From positions 558,001 through 622,000 of the forward strand of contig NW_024881826.1 in NCBI RefSeq assembly GCF_019059575.1: a stretch of 64,000 nucleotides of DNA. Direction: 5' to 3'. This stretch comes from Amphibalanus amphitrite (Eukaryota; Arthropoda; Thecostraca; Balanomorpha; Balanidae). Within the stretch, counting starts at the first letter, position 1, and the number at the start of each line of letters is the position of its first letter. This document shows positions 1-9,905 of this stretch, in pieces. The notes below the pieces were generated by a model. It saw nothing but the letters and a program-made list of their open reading frames with translations, did no database searches and was not told where the DNA came from. The position numbers and the translations under genes were made by a program.

Positions 1-208
1 TGAGCATTGTTGAAAAAAGATCGGCTTTTTTATCTGTGTAAAAATTATCCCAAAGCATTCAGTCTCATGGCCGCCATCTGCCGCGATGTCAGCAGCACAG
101 ATGCGATGCACTGCGCCGTTCACACAAGAAGAGGCAGTTTGGGCACCCTGGTTTGGGCAGTCACAGAATATGGTAGGCTGAGGAACATAACTGCGGTCCG
201 CCGTAGGT

Positions 209-224
209 ATGGGTACCATTTTAA

Positions 225-269
<45 letters not shown>

Positions 270-624
270 ACACACACACACCCACACACACACACACACA
301 CACAAAACGTACCATTACGGAATTACGGCGCAACCCTCCCACTACACTTCTGGAGCTGCAAAACACCGTGGATGCATTTGCTCGTGGGCTGAAGCCAGAG
401 GACGTCAGGCAGGCGGTTCGGCATGTCTGCAGGAGGGCCGAAATCTGTCTCCGCAGAAACGGCGCCAGTGCCGAAAACTGAAAGCATGCAAGTGTCTGAA
501 GCCATCACGACAGAAAAAGCCATTGTTTCGCCAATACAATGGTATATCGCTCTATGTTTTATGAATACAATTACTTAGATTTTGAGCCTATTTAAAATGA
601 GCATTCATTATGGAACACCCTGTA
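209..624 (+). mobile_element. Tc1/mariner transposon relic (transposase C-terminus and right end)
   Basis: About 55 codons at 309-481 read as the C-terminal tail of a Tc1/mariner transposase: a leucine-rich TTLLELQNTVDAFARGL stretch, then VRHVCRRAEICLRRNG before a stop. That spacing (helix, then RAE.C...G) is the family's usual tail. About 130 bp later, GGAACACCCTGTA at 612-624 is a typical mariner right terminal end next to TA. The catalytic domain is absent: upstream there is only a CA microsatellite that runs into the reading frame, so at most the last sixth of a transposase survives. Family is assigned from the tail and terminus only. Bases 1-208 hold nothing I recognise. Confidence 0.6.
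228..305. repeat. (CA)n microsatellite
   Basis: Nearly pure CA dinucleotide run with two CCCA interruptions. It creates open frames reading as poly Thr-His or Cys-Val that are not genes. Confidence 0.97.
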
Positions 625-629
625 TGTCG

Positions 630-1390
630 CAGCTGAGCTGCAGTCTGGCAGGGTAGCAGGTCCATTCTCGGTATGTGGCGGTGATGTCACCAGAATATCA
701 CCAATCAGTCTGGTGCCAAAGAGCTCACCAGGATCATGTCGGGTTATTATCACCATCTTTCGTTCCCCGCTGGGGACCCTGTGAACGGCCATATCCCACC
801 AGAACACACGGCTGTGCAGTATAGGTCTCTGGACGATGCGCTGGATTAAGCTGCCGCGTGCGAGACACCGTATTTGGAGAGAACAGACATTGTAAATGCT
901 TTTCGGCTAGTCCCCATCGCCCCCTCAGATACTCCCCTTCTCGGTTTTCAATGGCGAAATAAAATCTACAAAGACCACGGGCTGCTCGAGAAGTTCGCAA
1001 ATTTTGCAAACCGTTAGTGATTTTTTAGAGTGGATATCCCAGCGCAAGACTGGTGCGGGCCACATCGTCTCTGTGTTGGATGATTTTCTTTTGATTGACA
1101 ACTCACGCGAGGCGTGCGACGCCTCACTGCGGGGGTTCCTAGCCATGTGTCAGGCGCTTTAAATTCCCATTTATCCTGATAAGACAGTCAGGCCCTGCCG
1201 GTCCCTGAGATTTCTCGGTATGGAGATCGACGTTGCCGCAAATGAGGTGCGCCCGGGGGGGGGGGGGGGACGACACGGCTATTCGCGCAATGCATTCAGT
1301 TATGGGCCGCGCGGGGCCTCGCGATGACGCGGCTGGAGGCAACTGCTCAGCGCGCTAGGATACTTCTGGCGGGGCCGGGCGCTGAACGGC
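630..1390 (+). mobile_element. DIRS-like retrotransposon fossil (reverse transcriptase core)
   Basis: Scattered conserved blocks in the order expected of a DIRS/Ngaro-group reverse transcriptase: a VPKSSPG finger block near 710-740, the NAFRLVPIAPSDTPLLGFQW palm block near 890-955, a VLDDFLLID catalytic block near 1074-1100, and an RFLGMEID block near 1208-1230. The LDDFLLID and LLGFQW signatures separate this group from Gypsy and BEL elements. The copy is broken in several places, has no recognisable tyrosine recombinase, and neither end is visible. Old by its decay. It begins right after the mariner terminus at 624, but I see no target duplication that would say which came first. Confidence 0.68.
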
Positions 1391-1394
1391 GTGC

Positions 1395-1545
1395 AATGAA
1401 TGGGTTACGTAATTCGCAAACGTTTACGTAAATCGAGGTCCCGAATTTCACATGTATGCGGCGGCCGGTTCCTGGTCTGCGCAATATGGCCGCCACCGTT
1501 AGACACTGCGGCCAATAGGGTTGAAGCGACAGTGCTCCCCTGCGG
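1395..1545 (+). repeat. Dispersed repeat, copy 1 of 3
   Basis: Shares GTAAATCGAGGTCCCGAATT, CCGGTTCCTGGTCTGCGCAA and CCAATAGGGTTGAAGCGACA with an inverted copy near 57482-57640 and a direct copy near 58455-58600. No coding sequence recognised; function and family unknown. Confidence 0.7.
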
Positions 1546-1949
1546 AGAGTGCAGAAATATGTCGCCAATTTTAGATACAACGCTTTCTAAAAAAAAGCGG
1601 CCAAGTTGCCCCATCCTCCCCTACCGTTGCCAGTTTGGTGGCCAGTCAGATAGGCACTGGCGGATCCAGGGGGGCCACGGGGGCCATGCCCCCCCCCCAA
1701 AGGCCTAAAGTGGCCTGTTTGCCCCCCCCCCCAAAACGTCAGAAAAATTGCTAAGAAAATATACCTTAATGGAGGTTATTAGCCACTTGGTGAAGTAAAG
1801 CTTTCCACAGCATAATATGGAAGCAATATGGTAGCAGTAAGGTTCAGTCAAAAGTTGCGCGAGTGGAGTCGACCTTCAAAAAAGACTGTTTTGGCACGTG
1901 TTTATGGCGCGGCAGCTGGTGGTTGGCGGTGTTTCGCGTGGTGTGGCAT

Positions 1950-2654
1950 CACTGGCAGATCCGGGGGGGGGGGGGCACGGGAGCCTGAGGTGCCCCTGAC
2001 AGGCCCGTGGTGCCCTTGCTAGGCCTGTGGTGCCCCTGGACCCTGGCAGGCCTGTGGTGCCTCTGGCGGGCCTAGGGTGCCCCTGCTAGGCTGCTGATGC
2101 CCCTGGGACCTGACAGGACTCTGGTGCCCCTGACAAGCCTAAAGTGCCCCCAACGGGCCCGTGATGCCCCCGACAGGCCCAAGGTGCCCCTGCGTGATGC
2201 CGGGATGCCTGCGAGGCCGGTGGGGCCCCTGACAGGCCCATGGTGCCACTGCGAGGCCGGTGGTGCCCCTGGCAGGCCTGTGGTGCCCCTGGGCCCTGAC
2301 AGGATTGTGGTGCCCCTGACAGGCCCAAGGTGCCCCTGAAAGGCCGGTGGTGCCCCTGTAAGGCCTGTGGTACCCCTGCTAGACCTCTGCAGTGCCCCTG
2401 ACAGGCCCATGGTGCCCCTGCGAGGCCGGCGGCGCCCCTAGCAGGTCTCTGGTGTCCCTGACAGACCTGGGGTGCCCCTGACAAGCCTGTGGGGCCCCTC
2501 ACAGGCCCGTGGTGCCCTTGCTAGGCCTGTGGTGCCCCTGGCGGGCTGGTGGTGCCCCTGCTAGGCCGGTGGTGCCCCTGACAGGCCTGTGATGCCCCCG
2601 AGCACCAAGGGGGGTCATGAGATGACCCATGTGGTCCCCTTGGATCTGCCACTG
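1950..2654. repeat. Degenerate GGTGCCCCTGACAGGCC tandem array inside hAT-like ends
   Basis: About 25 imperfect units of 22-30 bp built on GGTGCCCCTGACAGGCCTGT fill 1978-2605. The block is bounded by CACTGGCAGATCC and GGATCTGCCACTG, inverted copies related to the outer element's ends. No clear target duplication was found. Open frames here read Gly-Ala-Pro-rich and shift with each unit, so they are not genes. Confidence 0.6.
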
Positions 2655-2911
2655 ATACATAATATATTGATTTGTAAAGGCGTTATGGCTTATGCAATAT
2701 GCAATTGCAGGCACTTGGTATCCCTCACTTATCCCTCATTGGGGGCTCTGGCGGGCTCCTGAGGGCCCACGTCTATCTCCGGGAGCCCTAGACAGGCTCC
2801 TTTGGATCCTTTCAGTCCACTATAGCATAAGAGGTCTCCATGCGAGTCGTATACATCTGAGGGCGTACCCTGACGTCTGAGGTACCCAACTGCAGCTCCA
2901 ATGGTCTCTTA

Positions 2912-3224
2912 CACTGGCGGATCCAGGGAGGGGGCATGTAGGGCCATGCCCCCTTCCTAGAGGCCTAAAGTGGCCCGTTTGCCCCCTCCCCCAAACGATA
3001 ATGAAACATAGTTCAATCAGTGCGTGGCCCAGGCGCCGAGTTAGACAGGGGATGTTTTACCACCTCCCGGCCCGCAAAGGGACCCAAGCACTGACTCGAA
3101 GCGGGTTAACTGGTCGACAAAAGCAATGGTAAGTGTTTACAAAGTATTATAAAGGCATGGGTCGGGTGGGCTACCATTTATATATTTTTCTTTTTAGTTA
3201 AAAAAAAAAATATTCACAGTGTCC
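2912..3224 (+). repeat. Second left-end copy of the CACTGGCGGATCCAGG family
   Basis: 2912-3000 repeats the first ~90 bp of the element starting at 1655, including AGAGGCCTAAAGTGGCCCGT and flanking G and C runs. Direct orientation. The flank GTCTCTTA does not match the flank of either right end, so its own right end is lost or unpaired. Confidence 0.6.
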
Positions 3225-4639
3225 ACGGTTCGTCGGAAGGTCATCTCAGGCTCAAAAGAAACGATATATACCATTCGAAAGCTGACGATGCGCTGAATCC
3301 GAAAATGTAATTTTTATCAAAATCGATCGATGGCCTTTTTTGAAAATTGCGTTTTTGTAAAAACTTTATAATCTTTTATTCAACAGGTTGTCCCAGACAT
3401 TCTTGAAAATATAAATATGTATTTTTGAGTTCCAGTGAAAGCTGAACGCCAAAAGAACAATATTTAGCGAAGCAGTATTTCCAAACATTAATATGCGTCT
3501 CCCACAGCCGACAATAAGGCGCAATTACACAGCTCAGTGTCACGATGGATTTAAGTCAGCCACACAGAAGCGTGAAATGACCCTTATCGACTCGCAGACC
3601 CGGCGCTCTCGGCCCGCCTGACCGGCCACGGAAAGAGCGTTCGGCTCTCGTTCTACTAAACAAATGTCATATTTGTCAGTTTAGCTGTCCACATCGCTAT
3701 TAAAGCTATTCAGGATACCTGTGAAGAAAATTCATTGCTCTGTCATCTTCACATCATGCATTAATTTACATTTGTTCATTTCTACTTGCGCTGAAATGTC
3801 AGAGGTTGCACCGGCCTCAGCTCCGGTGGAGCGGGGGTAGCGCCCGGTGGGGCAGGGTAACCTTTGACCGGTCGCACGGCCGAGCAGCTGTCACCAGTAC
3901 AGCCTCTGACAGTGCAACCCCGCTCACTTCCCCTGCACGGGCACTGAGCGCAGCTGGATGGAACAAAACATGCATCAGAAAAAAATGTAAATTAAAGCAT
4001 GTTGTAAATCAAGCAGAACAATGAATTTTCTTCACAGGTATCTCAGGGGCTCCGCCACAGGGGGGGGGGGTCGCGGGGGTCCGGACCCCCTCAATAATTT
4101 ACCTGGGGGGTACAGTACCCCCCAATATTCCAGATACCTAGAAGTTTGTTTTCGCGTAGAAATGACTTATCATTCACAGTATGCGTTTTGAATGTGTCGA
4201 CAGTCGTGTAGCTAAGGAACTGAAGATCTAGAAATGTAGGGAACCCTTATAATGTCGTAGCAGACGAAGTACTCAACAGTGACACTCACCGGTCTACATG
4301 GGAGTGTCATCATTCCACCATTTTTGTTATTACTATGAATGCGTTTCAGGTGGCTAGGATTAGCTAGGTATGCTAGAATTTGGCTATAATTTTCAATTTT
4401 GCGAGGGGAGCCCAGCTTGTAGGACACCTTCTAAACACAACACCTGCCACAAGAGAGCTTCAAATCGATCTGAGAATCGCTCTTTTAATGTGAGGTCATC
4501 CTATACATAGTGTAAGGGGGTCCATGTCGCTCTTTCAGAGCACCATACTAGTCTAAGTAAGCATCCTCACACCGTTCTGAGGTAATCTGAAATAATCTGC
4601 ACAGGGCTCTGAATGCAGGTTCGTAGAGGTAGGACATTC

Positions 4640-5121
4640 ACAAGTCACAATCCCAACAGTTGAAGTTGAAGTTGAAGTTGTAGTGAGCTGTAGTAGACTA
4701 GGTCTATTCAGTGCTCACATCGAGCCGGACTAGGAATGAGGTCAATTGTGGTGCGAGGAGGCAGGTTCGGCAGCCCTGTGGTCTAGCCTGTTTTTAAACG
4801 TATTTGTAGATGGAGCCTCCACCACATCTCTTGGCAATTTGTTCCAGTCGTTTACTACACTGTTTGAAAAGAACTTCAGCCTGTACAGATGGCTTGATCT
4901 GCCTTTCTTCAGTTTCAGATGGTGTCCTCACTTTTCCCTAATGGGACCCCAACACTGATCTCATCAATCATGCCTTGCTCATTTGTAAACACCAAGTCAA
5001 GCCTGGAAGGTTCTTGGCCATCTCTGATCCGCATTGTCTGGACTATTGATTGAAGTGGAGCATTTTGATATCCATTTTCAGGCCAGGATAGGTCACACTC
5101 ATCACAGAGACTGAATGTCAA
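4640..5121 (-). pseudogene. Internally deleted CR1/L2-like LINE fragment
   Basis: On the minus strand, 5121-4915 encodes an endonuclease-domain piece: EPSRLDLVFTNEQG, then GVPLGKSED, matching the conserved LDLVFT...PLGKSDH region of LINE endonucleases. It is followed directly (about 4930-4746) by a piece resembling the extreme C-terminus of CR1/L2 ORF2, including a NDWNKLP-type stretch and a NTFKNRLD-type tail. The whole reverse transcriptase between them is missing. A TTGAAG repeat at 4663-4682 sits where a microsatellite-like 3' tail is expected. So order and strand are those of one element with a large internal deletion. Dead copy. Confidence 0.6.
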
Positions 5122-5159
5122 TTGTGAGTCTATAAGGACCCCATGCTGCTATATGAGGG

Positions 5160-5610
5160 CAGGGCTTTCAAATCCCTACAATAACTGCTAAAGCACTGAG
5201 CTTTCCTTTAAGTAGGGCCTAGGAGGACACTGGCTTTAGAGCCTACGTAGATACCTGAGGGCCTATGTAGGTCCCTGAATTCCCAAGCCCATGCCAGTCA
5301 CTGAGAGCCCAATGCGTTCTCTGACGGCCAATACCGCCTTTGGAGAGCGCAACACTGGCCTCCATTCCTCAAGAGCGTCGATTTGAGAGGCCGCCATGTC
5401 GGCATGTCAATAGGGCTCTGCTCCTCGCTTTTCGGTTCATTTTGCAATCTAAGCCTTGGTCTTGCAGTTCAAAGCAAACTTATTCCAATAAAATTCTTAA
5501 CTTTCTTGTACTCTAGAAAAACGTCAATTTTTCATCAATTTCGGGCGCTGCGGTGGCCCCCCCCCCCCTGCGGGAGATCCCCTTGAATGCCCCCCTGGAT
5601 CCGCCAGTGA
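5160..5610. repeat. Degenerate AGGGCCT-type repeats and a stray hAT-like right end
   Basis: Loose repeats of the type CCTGAGGGCCTATGTAGG occupy 5210-5350. At 5594-5609 CCTGGATCCGCCAGTG is a right end of the CACTGGCGG family, flanked by AGGTTTTG, which matches no left-end flank in the window. Confidence 0.5.
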
Positions 5611-5704
5611 GGTTTTGTGTTTTGGGTCGGACCCCCCCCCCCAATCCCAAAACCGTGGCGGAGCCCCTGGGTATCCTGAATAACTTTAATAGCGATGTGG
5701 ACAG

Positions 5705-6712
5705 TTAAACCTATTCCTGGCGGGGGGGGGGCTCAGGAGCCCCCCCTGAGGTTTTTTGGTTATTTCTCCCAAACGCTTTGAGCTAGGAAGCTCAAATTTT
5801 CTGACTTTTCCTAAAAGGCTTTTACGCAACATTTCTGAAAATTTTGAGTTGATCTGACCTCAGGTCAGGTCACCAGAGGCGGTTTGGTGACCCTACCTCA
5901 AAAAAGTTTGCAATCACGCCAGAGCTAGAGTTTTTGACCGATCAATTTCTTCTCTTCAGGCTATAGTTAGGGTACCAGTAAGTGCAATTTGTATATCTCA
6001 GAATTTTCATATCTGTGACCTGAGGTCAGGCCAGACTCGTGACCTTCACATTGCAAGCCTATGGGAAAATATTGAAACGCCTCCTGCTTCGTGTAAACGA
6101 GTCAAAGCCACCCAATTCTTTCAGTATTATGGAAGATTATCTCATCGGTGATGATCCTGGTGCCTCTAATTGACAGGGGCACCGGCAAAGGTCATCTGAG
6201 GTCATGTGACGTCATAAATCGTTTTTCTGTCAATAAATCACGACATGATGGTGCTAAAGACTTGTAAGTGGTACCAAACTGCTCGCCTGGTCAAGGCGCG
6301 TCGTTTGGTATGCAGCATGACCATACCCCACAACCTCATTGATGAATGACCTGACCTTGACCTCAGGTCAAATTTCAAATTGACCTGTGAAGGTCATCAC
6401 ATACTTATTTCGCATCGCCTCGGCGAGAGCAACAAAAAAATGTATTGGTTTTATGTCTCTATGTTTCTTAGTTTAAAAGTTATATAGGTAACTAATTCCA
6501 ATACATTTTATCGTTGATGACCTCTGGTGACCTCAATATTGACCTGACCTGAAAATGTTTTTTGTAAAAGTTGTAGATCTTTAAACGACCTATCAAACGC
6601 CGTTCGCCGTTTGTCGCTGCGATGTGTAGTTTTTGAGATCTGAAGGGGGGGCCGAATCGGCCCCCCCCCGCCAGTGTCTTGTCCCGGCGGAGCCCGCCAG
6701 GAATAGGGTTAA
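5705..6712 (+). mobile_element. TTAA element (CTATTCCTGGCGGG subtype)
   Basis: Bounded by TTAA on both sides with inverted ends TTAAACCTATTCCTGGCGGG and CCCGCCAGGAATAGGGTTAA. Inside each end is a G-run/C-run hairpin (GGGGCTCAGGAGCCCC left, GGCCGAATCGGCC right). The right terminal box is doubled across about 20 bp; the left is single and leads into GAGGTTTTTTGG. Dense GGTCA/TGACC repeats within. Inserted in the right arm of the 3225-7167 palindrome; the left arm reads CAGTTTAGCTG at the same point, an unoccupied site. Confidence 0.82.
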
Positions 6713-7321
6713 ACCGACAAATATGACATTTGTTTAGTAGAACGAGAGCCGAACGTTCTTTCCGTGGCCGGTCAGGCGGGCCGAGAGCGCCGGGTCTGTG
6801 AGTCGATAAGGGTCATTTCACGCTTCTGTGTGGCTGACTTTGGTCCATCGTGACACTGAGCTGTGTTATTGCGCCTTATTGTCGACTGTGGGAGACGCAT
6901 ATTAATTTTTGGAAATATTGCTTCGCTAAATATTGTTCTTTTGGCATTCAGCTTTCACTGGAACTCGAAAAAACATGTTCATTTTTCAAGAATGTCCGGG
7001 ACAGCCCGTTGATTAAAAAATTATAAAGTTTTTACAAAAACGCAATTTTCAAAAAAGGCCATCGATCGATTTTGATAAAAATTACATTTTTGGATTCAGC
7101 TCACCGTCAGCTTTCGAATGGTATATGCCGTTTCTTTTGAGCCTGAGATGACCTTCCGACGAACCGTGTGTCAGGGCTGTGACGAAAAATAAGTGGCCTA
7201 AATCCGATGAGAAAACAGGATTTGGGGGTACCCTAGGTTTGGCTCCTGCATGAGTTGCCCCCCCCAAAACGCAAGCCTGGATCCGCCAGTGCAGATAGGT
7301 AGGTAGGTAGGTACTAGTTAG

Positions 7322-8555
7322 GGTATGAGTCATTTGACATCCTCAATCCTTTAACCCTCGCACGCACATGCCATTTTCCCATCCTAGAACGCACGTGGGG
7401 GGTTGCCACCCCCCCGCGCCATTTCGTTCCTGTTGGAGATAGAGCTTCGCGGTAAAGACCAAAAAGATTCTTTGGGAAGAGACGAATCCAATGATACCCA
7501 GTTTTACCTTGTCAGGTCAGTCATTGACCTTCCAGGTCAGGTCAAACTAAAAAATGTTGCTGTTTTGGGTCACCGTTGGTTATCAAGTGCGCTGCTCAGC
7601 ATATACCGATGACGATGCCATTTTCTGGTGCCAAACCAGCTAGAACCTCTTTGTCACACTACCCGACCAGGTTTTTGCTGCTGAGGTCATTTCAGGTCAA
7701 GTTAGGTCAAGGTCAATGATGTGTTTGTATGTCTGTGTGTGTCTGTGTGTATACTGATGTGTGCACCGATTGTTTATGTGTTCATATTACATGAAATCAT
7801 GATCTGAGAAGCTTTTACCAAAAATGCAGTCAAAAAACTTTACGAAATTTCTGGTGACTGCATTGACAAAAATGCAGTCAAAAAACTTTAGCTTGCCTAA
7901 AACGCAATTATTTTAGATGACCTAGGTTGACCTTGACCCTGACCTTGACATTTGTACATCGTCGAACAACATGTCCCATGATAGGTGGGAGGTAAGACTG
8001 GCAAAGAAGGCCGAAATCAAGGTGTCAAATGCTCACAAGGCCCACAGCCAACGCACGATGTTGAGAATTGGTTATTTGGGTCATGACATGACCTGAAAAA
8101 CAAGGTCATATCTCCGAAACCAAAAACACAGAAACTTGAAATTTTCAGTGGACATTAAGATAGGATAGAGGATCAACAAAGGATCAGCCACCCCCCCCCC
8201 CCATGTGCGGGCGAGGGTTAAGTAAAATGTGATGGCAAAAATACAATACAAAAACGAGATATTTTGAGCACTGCTCGTTCTCAATCGGTTCACAGGTTAG
8301 TATCAGTGCAAAAACACGTCTCACTTCAAAGTAACAATTTGTCACAATTCGTGAGACGTTTCGAGCATGAGCAAAAACAAAAACTTCGAGCAAAAACACG
8401 TCTCACGAATCCATTCGTGAGACGTGTTTTTGCACTTATACTATCCTGCGAACCGATTGAGAAAGAGCTGTGCTCGAAATATTTCGTTTTTGTATTGTAT
8501 TTTTGCCATCACATTTTACTTAAAGGATTGAGGATACGGTCAAATGACTCATACC
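7322..8555. mobile_element. Second palindromic element, left arm split by a TTAA element
   Basis: GGTATGAGTCATTTGAC at 7322 is mirrored by TCAAATGACTCATACC ending at 8555. The arms (7322-7354 plus 8222-8332, against 8415-8555) are near-identical and the centre is about 80 bp. The right arm reads ACTTAAAGGATTG without interruption where the left arm carries 867 bp. CAGATAGG...TACTAGTTAGG occurs just outside both ends (7292-7320 and 8600-8618), possibly a long target duplication. Confidence 0.78.
7351..8221 (-). mobile_element. TTAA element (CACGCACATG subtype)
   Basis: TTAACCCTCGCACGCACATG at 7351 and CATGTGCGGGCGAGGGTTAA ending at 8221. The left box is doubled (ACGCACGTGGGGGG at 7390 after a spacer) and the right single, so by the family's polarity this copy is reversed. 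GGTCA/TGACC arrays at 7513-7550, 7680-7710 and 7915-7950. Flanking TTAA is present once in the matching arm of the host palindrome. Confidence 0.82.
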
Positions 8556-8714
8556 GTAATAACAATGATTTTCCTCATAACGCTAAACTTAATCAAAGGC
8601 AGATAGGTACTAGTTAGGTACTGTTGTTTTCTTACAGTATCAGCCTCTTGAGTTTTATTTTTCGTGAATGCTCTGAGTGCTTCTGCGACGTGAAAAGGAC
8701 AGGTCCGGTGAGGG

Positions 8715-9905
8715 TTAACCCTCGCGGGCCCGGGGGGGGGCGTTTTTCGCCCCCCCCCCCTGCCGAATATTTGCGATAACTCCCGAACGCTTAGGGATAG
8801 GAAGGCGAAACTTTCAGTACCTTTTCTCCCATCAATTTGACATCTTCTGAAGTAAAAAATTTGGACCTAGCCCCCTTGATGACGTCACAAGGTTCATTTT
8901 TCTAGACCCCTGCACGGCAAACTTCGGCGTCACAGACACAAACTTCAAATAGCTGCTAAAAATAGAGTTTTAGAGATAAAGACAAATTACGAGCACGGCT
9001 GTGTAGCGTTTGACCTAGAGAAAAATAGAAAAATAGTTTTGGTGACCTGAGGTCAGAGGTCAGGTCAACGACTCCGAAATGTGGTTTTAGTTTTTCGCAA
9101 ATAACTTCGACAAAAATGGTCCTAGAGCTACGGCAGGGGTACCATCGCATTCGCCTTGTCAAGCCGCGTCGAATGATATATATTTTGTTCGGAAAAGGTC
9201 AAGTTTCATGTTGACCTCATGTGACCTCGAATGACCTCTGGTTGACCTTGACACATGAAAGGTCGTTTATGATGGATTTGTACCCGCTGATCACGAATCT
9301 GGCATCTATTTTCCTCTAAGCCTTCATTTAGAGCTTCCGGATGGCAAAATTGTCTTATTAATTATTACTAACTTGAATCAGTGAAATAGCCTCTAGCAGG
9401 GATACTCTTCTGTGACCTTGACCTTTCAGCAGCCTTGTATCGTAAGATGAACCACAAATAGGGAACTGATAAGCCTCAAAACATTTCAAAACATCTTGGA
9501 AGTTAGCACGCAAGATGTGCGAAAAAGTGCCAAGTTTGAGGTCAATTTTAAGCGTGACCTTGACCTTGACCTTTGATTTGGAGCACATTTTCAGAATCCT
9601 CAGATTCTCTTCTTTTGTTTGACACCCAATTTTTCCGGTTTGATGCAGCCTGCCGTCCTCTAGAAGGCTTACTTTGAGATCACTACACATGTGCCGGTTT
9701 TGGCCTTTGACCTTGACCTCTGACCTTGAAAATTGACCTGAGGTCAAAAATTTTAGGTGCATTAGAATCGTCTCGTAAGGACCTTTCGTTTGGTATCGCT
9801 TTCGTTTCCGTAGCTCCCTTATTTACGGAGTTAGACAGGGGGGGCGAAAAACGCACCCCCCGGGCTGCGGTGGTTGGGATTACCCCCCGGGCCCGGCCGG
9901 GTTAA
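8715..9905 (+). mobile_element. TTAA element (CTCGCGGGCCCGG subtype)
   Basis: TTAACCCTCGCGGGCCCGG at 8715; the right end reads GGGCCCGGCCGGGTTAA. Left hairpin GGGGCGTTTTTCGCCCC and right GGGGCGAAAAACGCACCCC carry the same loop. Right box doubled (CCCCGGGC near 9856 and 9889). Interior has the module AATAACTTCGAC...CTAGAGCTA...GCGTCGAATGATAT (9100-9180) and TGACCTTGACC runs at 9545-9580 and 9700-9735. Confidence 0.82.

Larger units (their letters stand above)
4044..5669. mobile_element. CAGGGGCTCCGCCAC-ended TIR element
   Basis: Starts CAGGGGCTCCGCCAC and ends GTGGCGGAGCCCCTG. It is flanked by GGTATCT (4037-4043) and GGTATCCT (5670-5677); the uninterrupted mirror copy near 3710 also reads AGGATACC, which supports these as a target duplication of about 8 bp. 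Subterminal GGTCCGGACCCCC and GGGTCGGACCCCC are also inverted. Contains a LINE fragment and degenerate AGGGCCT repeats (5160-5400). hAT-like by end and duplication length; no transposase. Confidence 0.65.
3225..7167. mobile_element. Large palindromic (fold-back) element with two insertions in its right arm
   Basis: 3225-3735 and the reverse complement of 4019-4043 + 5670-5704 + 6713-7167 are near-identical arms of about 510 bp; the ~280-bp centre (3736-4018) is also partly self-complementary. The right arm is opened at two points, by the CAGGGGCTCC element and by a TTAA element, while the left arm is uninterrupted. The left arm therefore shows the sequence before either insertion. No coding capacity recognised. 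Confidence 0.8.
1655..7291. mobile_element. hAT-like composite element, 8-bp target duplication
   Basis: Left end CACTGGCGGATCCAGG (1655) and right end CCTGGATCCGCCAGTG (ends 7291) are inverted copies. The 8 bp outside them, CAGATAGG, are identical (1647-1654 and 7292-7299), the target-duplication length of hAT elements. No transposase is visible, so it is non-autonomous or gutted. The interior is a stack of later arrivals: a GGTGCCCC array (1950-2654), a second left-end copy (2912), a large palindrome (3225-7167), a CAGGGGCTCC element (4044-5669) and a TTAA element (5705-6712). A stray right-end copy lies at 5594-5609. hAT assignment rests on terminus and duplication only; the gaps 1740-1945 and 2655-2911 show nothing else. 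Confidence 0.7.

Noticed and set aside
120-481. Open frames of poly Cys-Val and Thr-His
   Set aside because: They are the CA microsatellite read through; only the last 55 codons resemble a protein.
2912-5609. Pairing the second left end (2912) with the stray right end (5609) as one element
   Set aside because: Flanks GTCTCTTA and AGGTTTTG do not match, and the span would cut across the palindrome arms.
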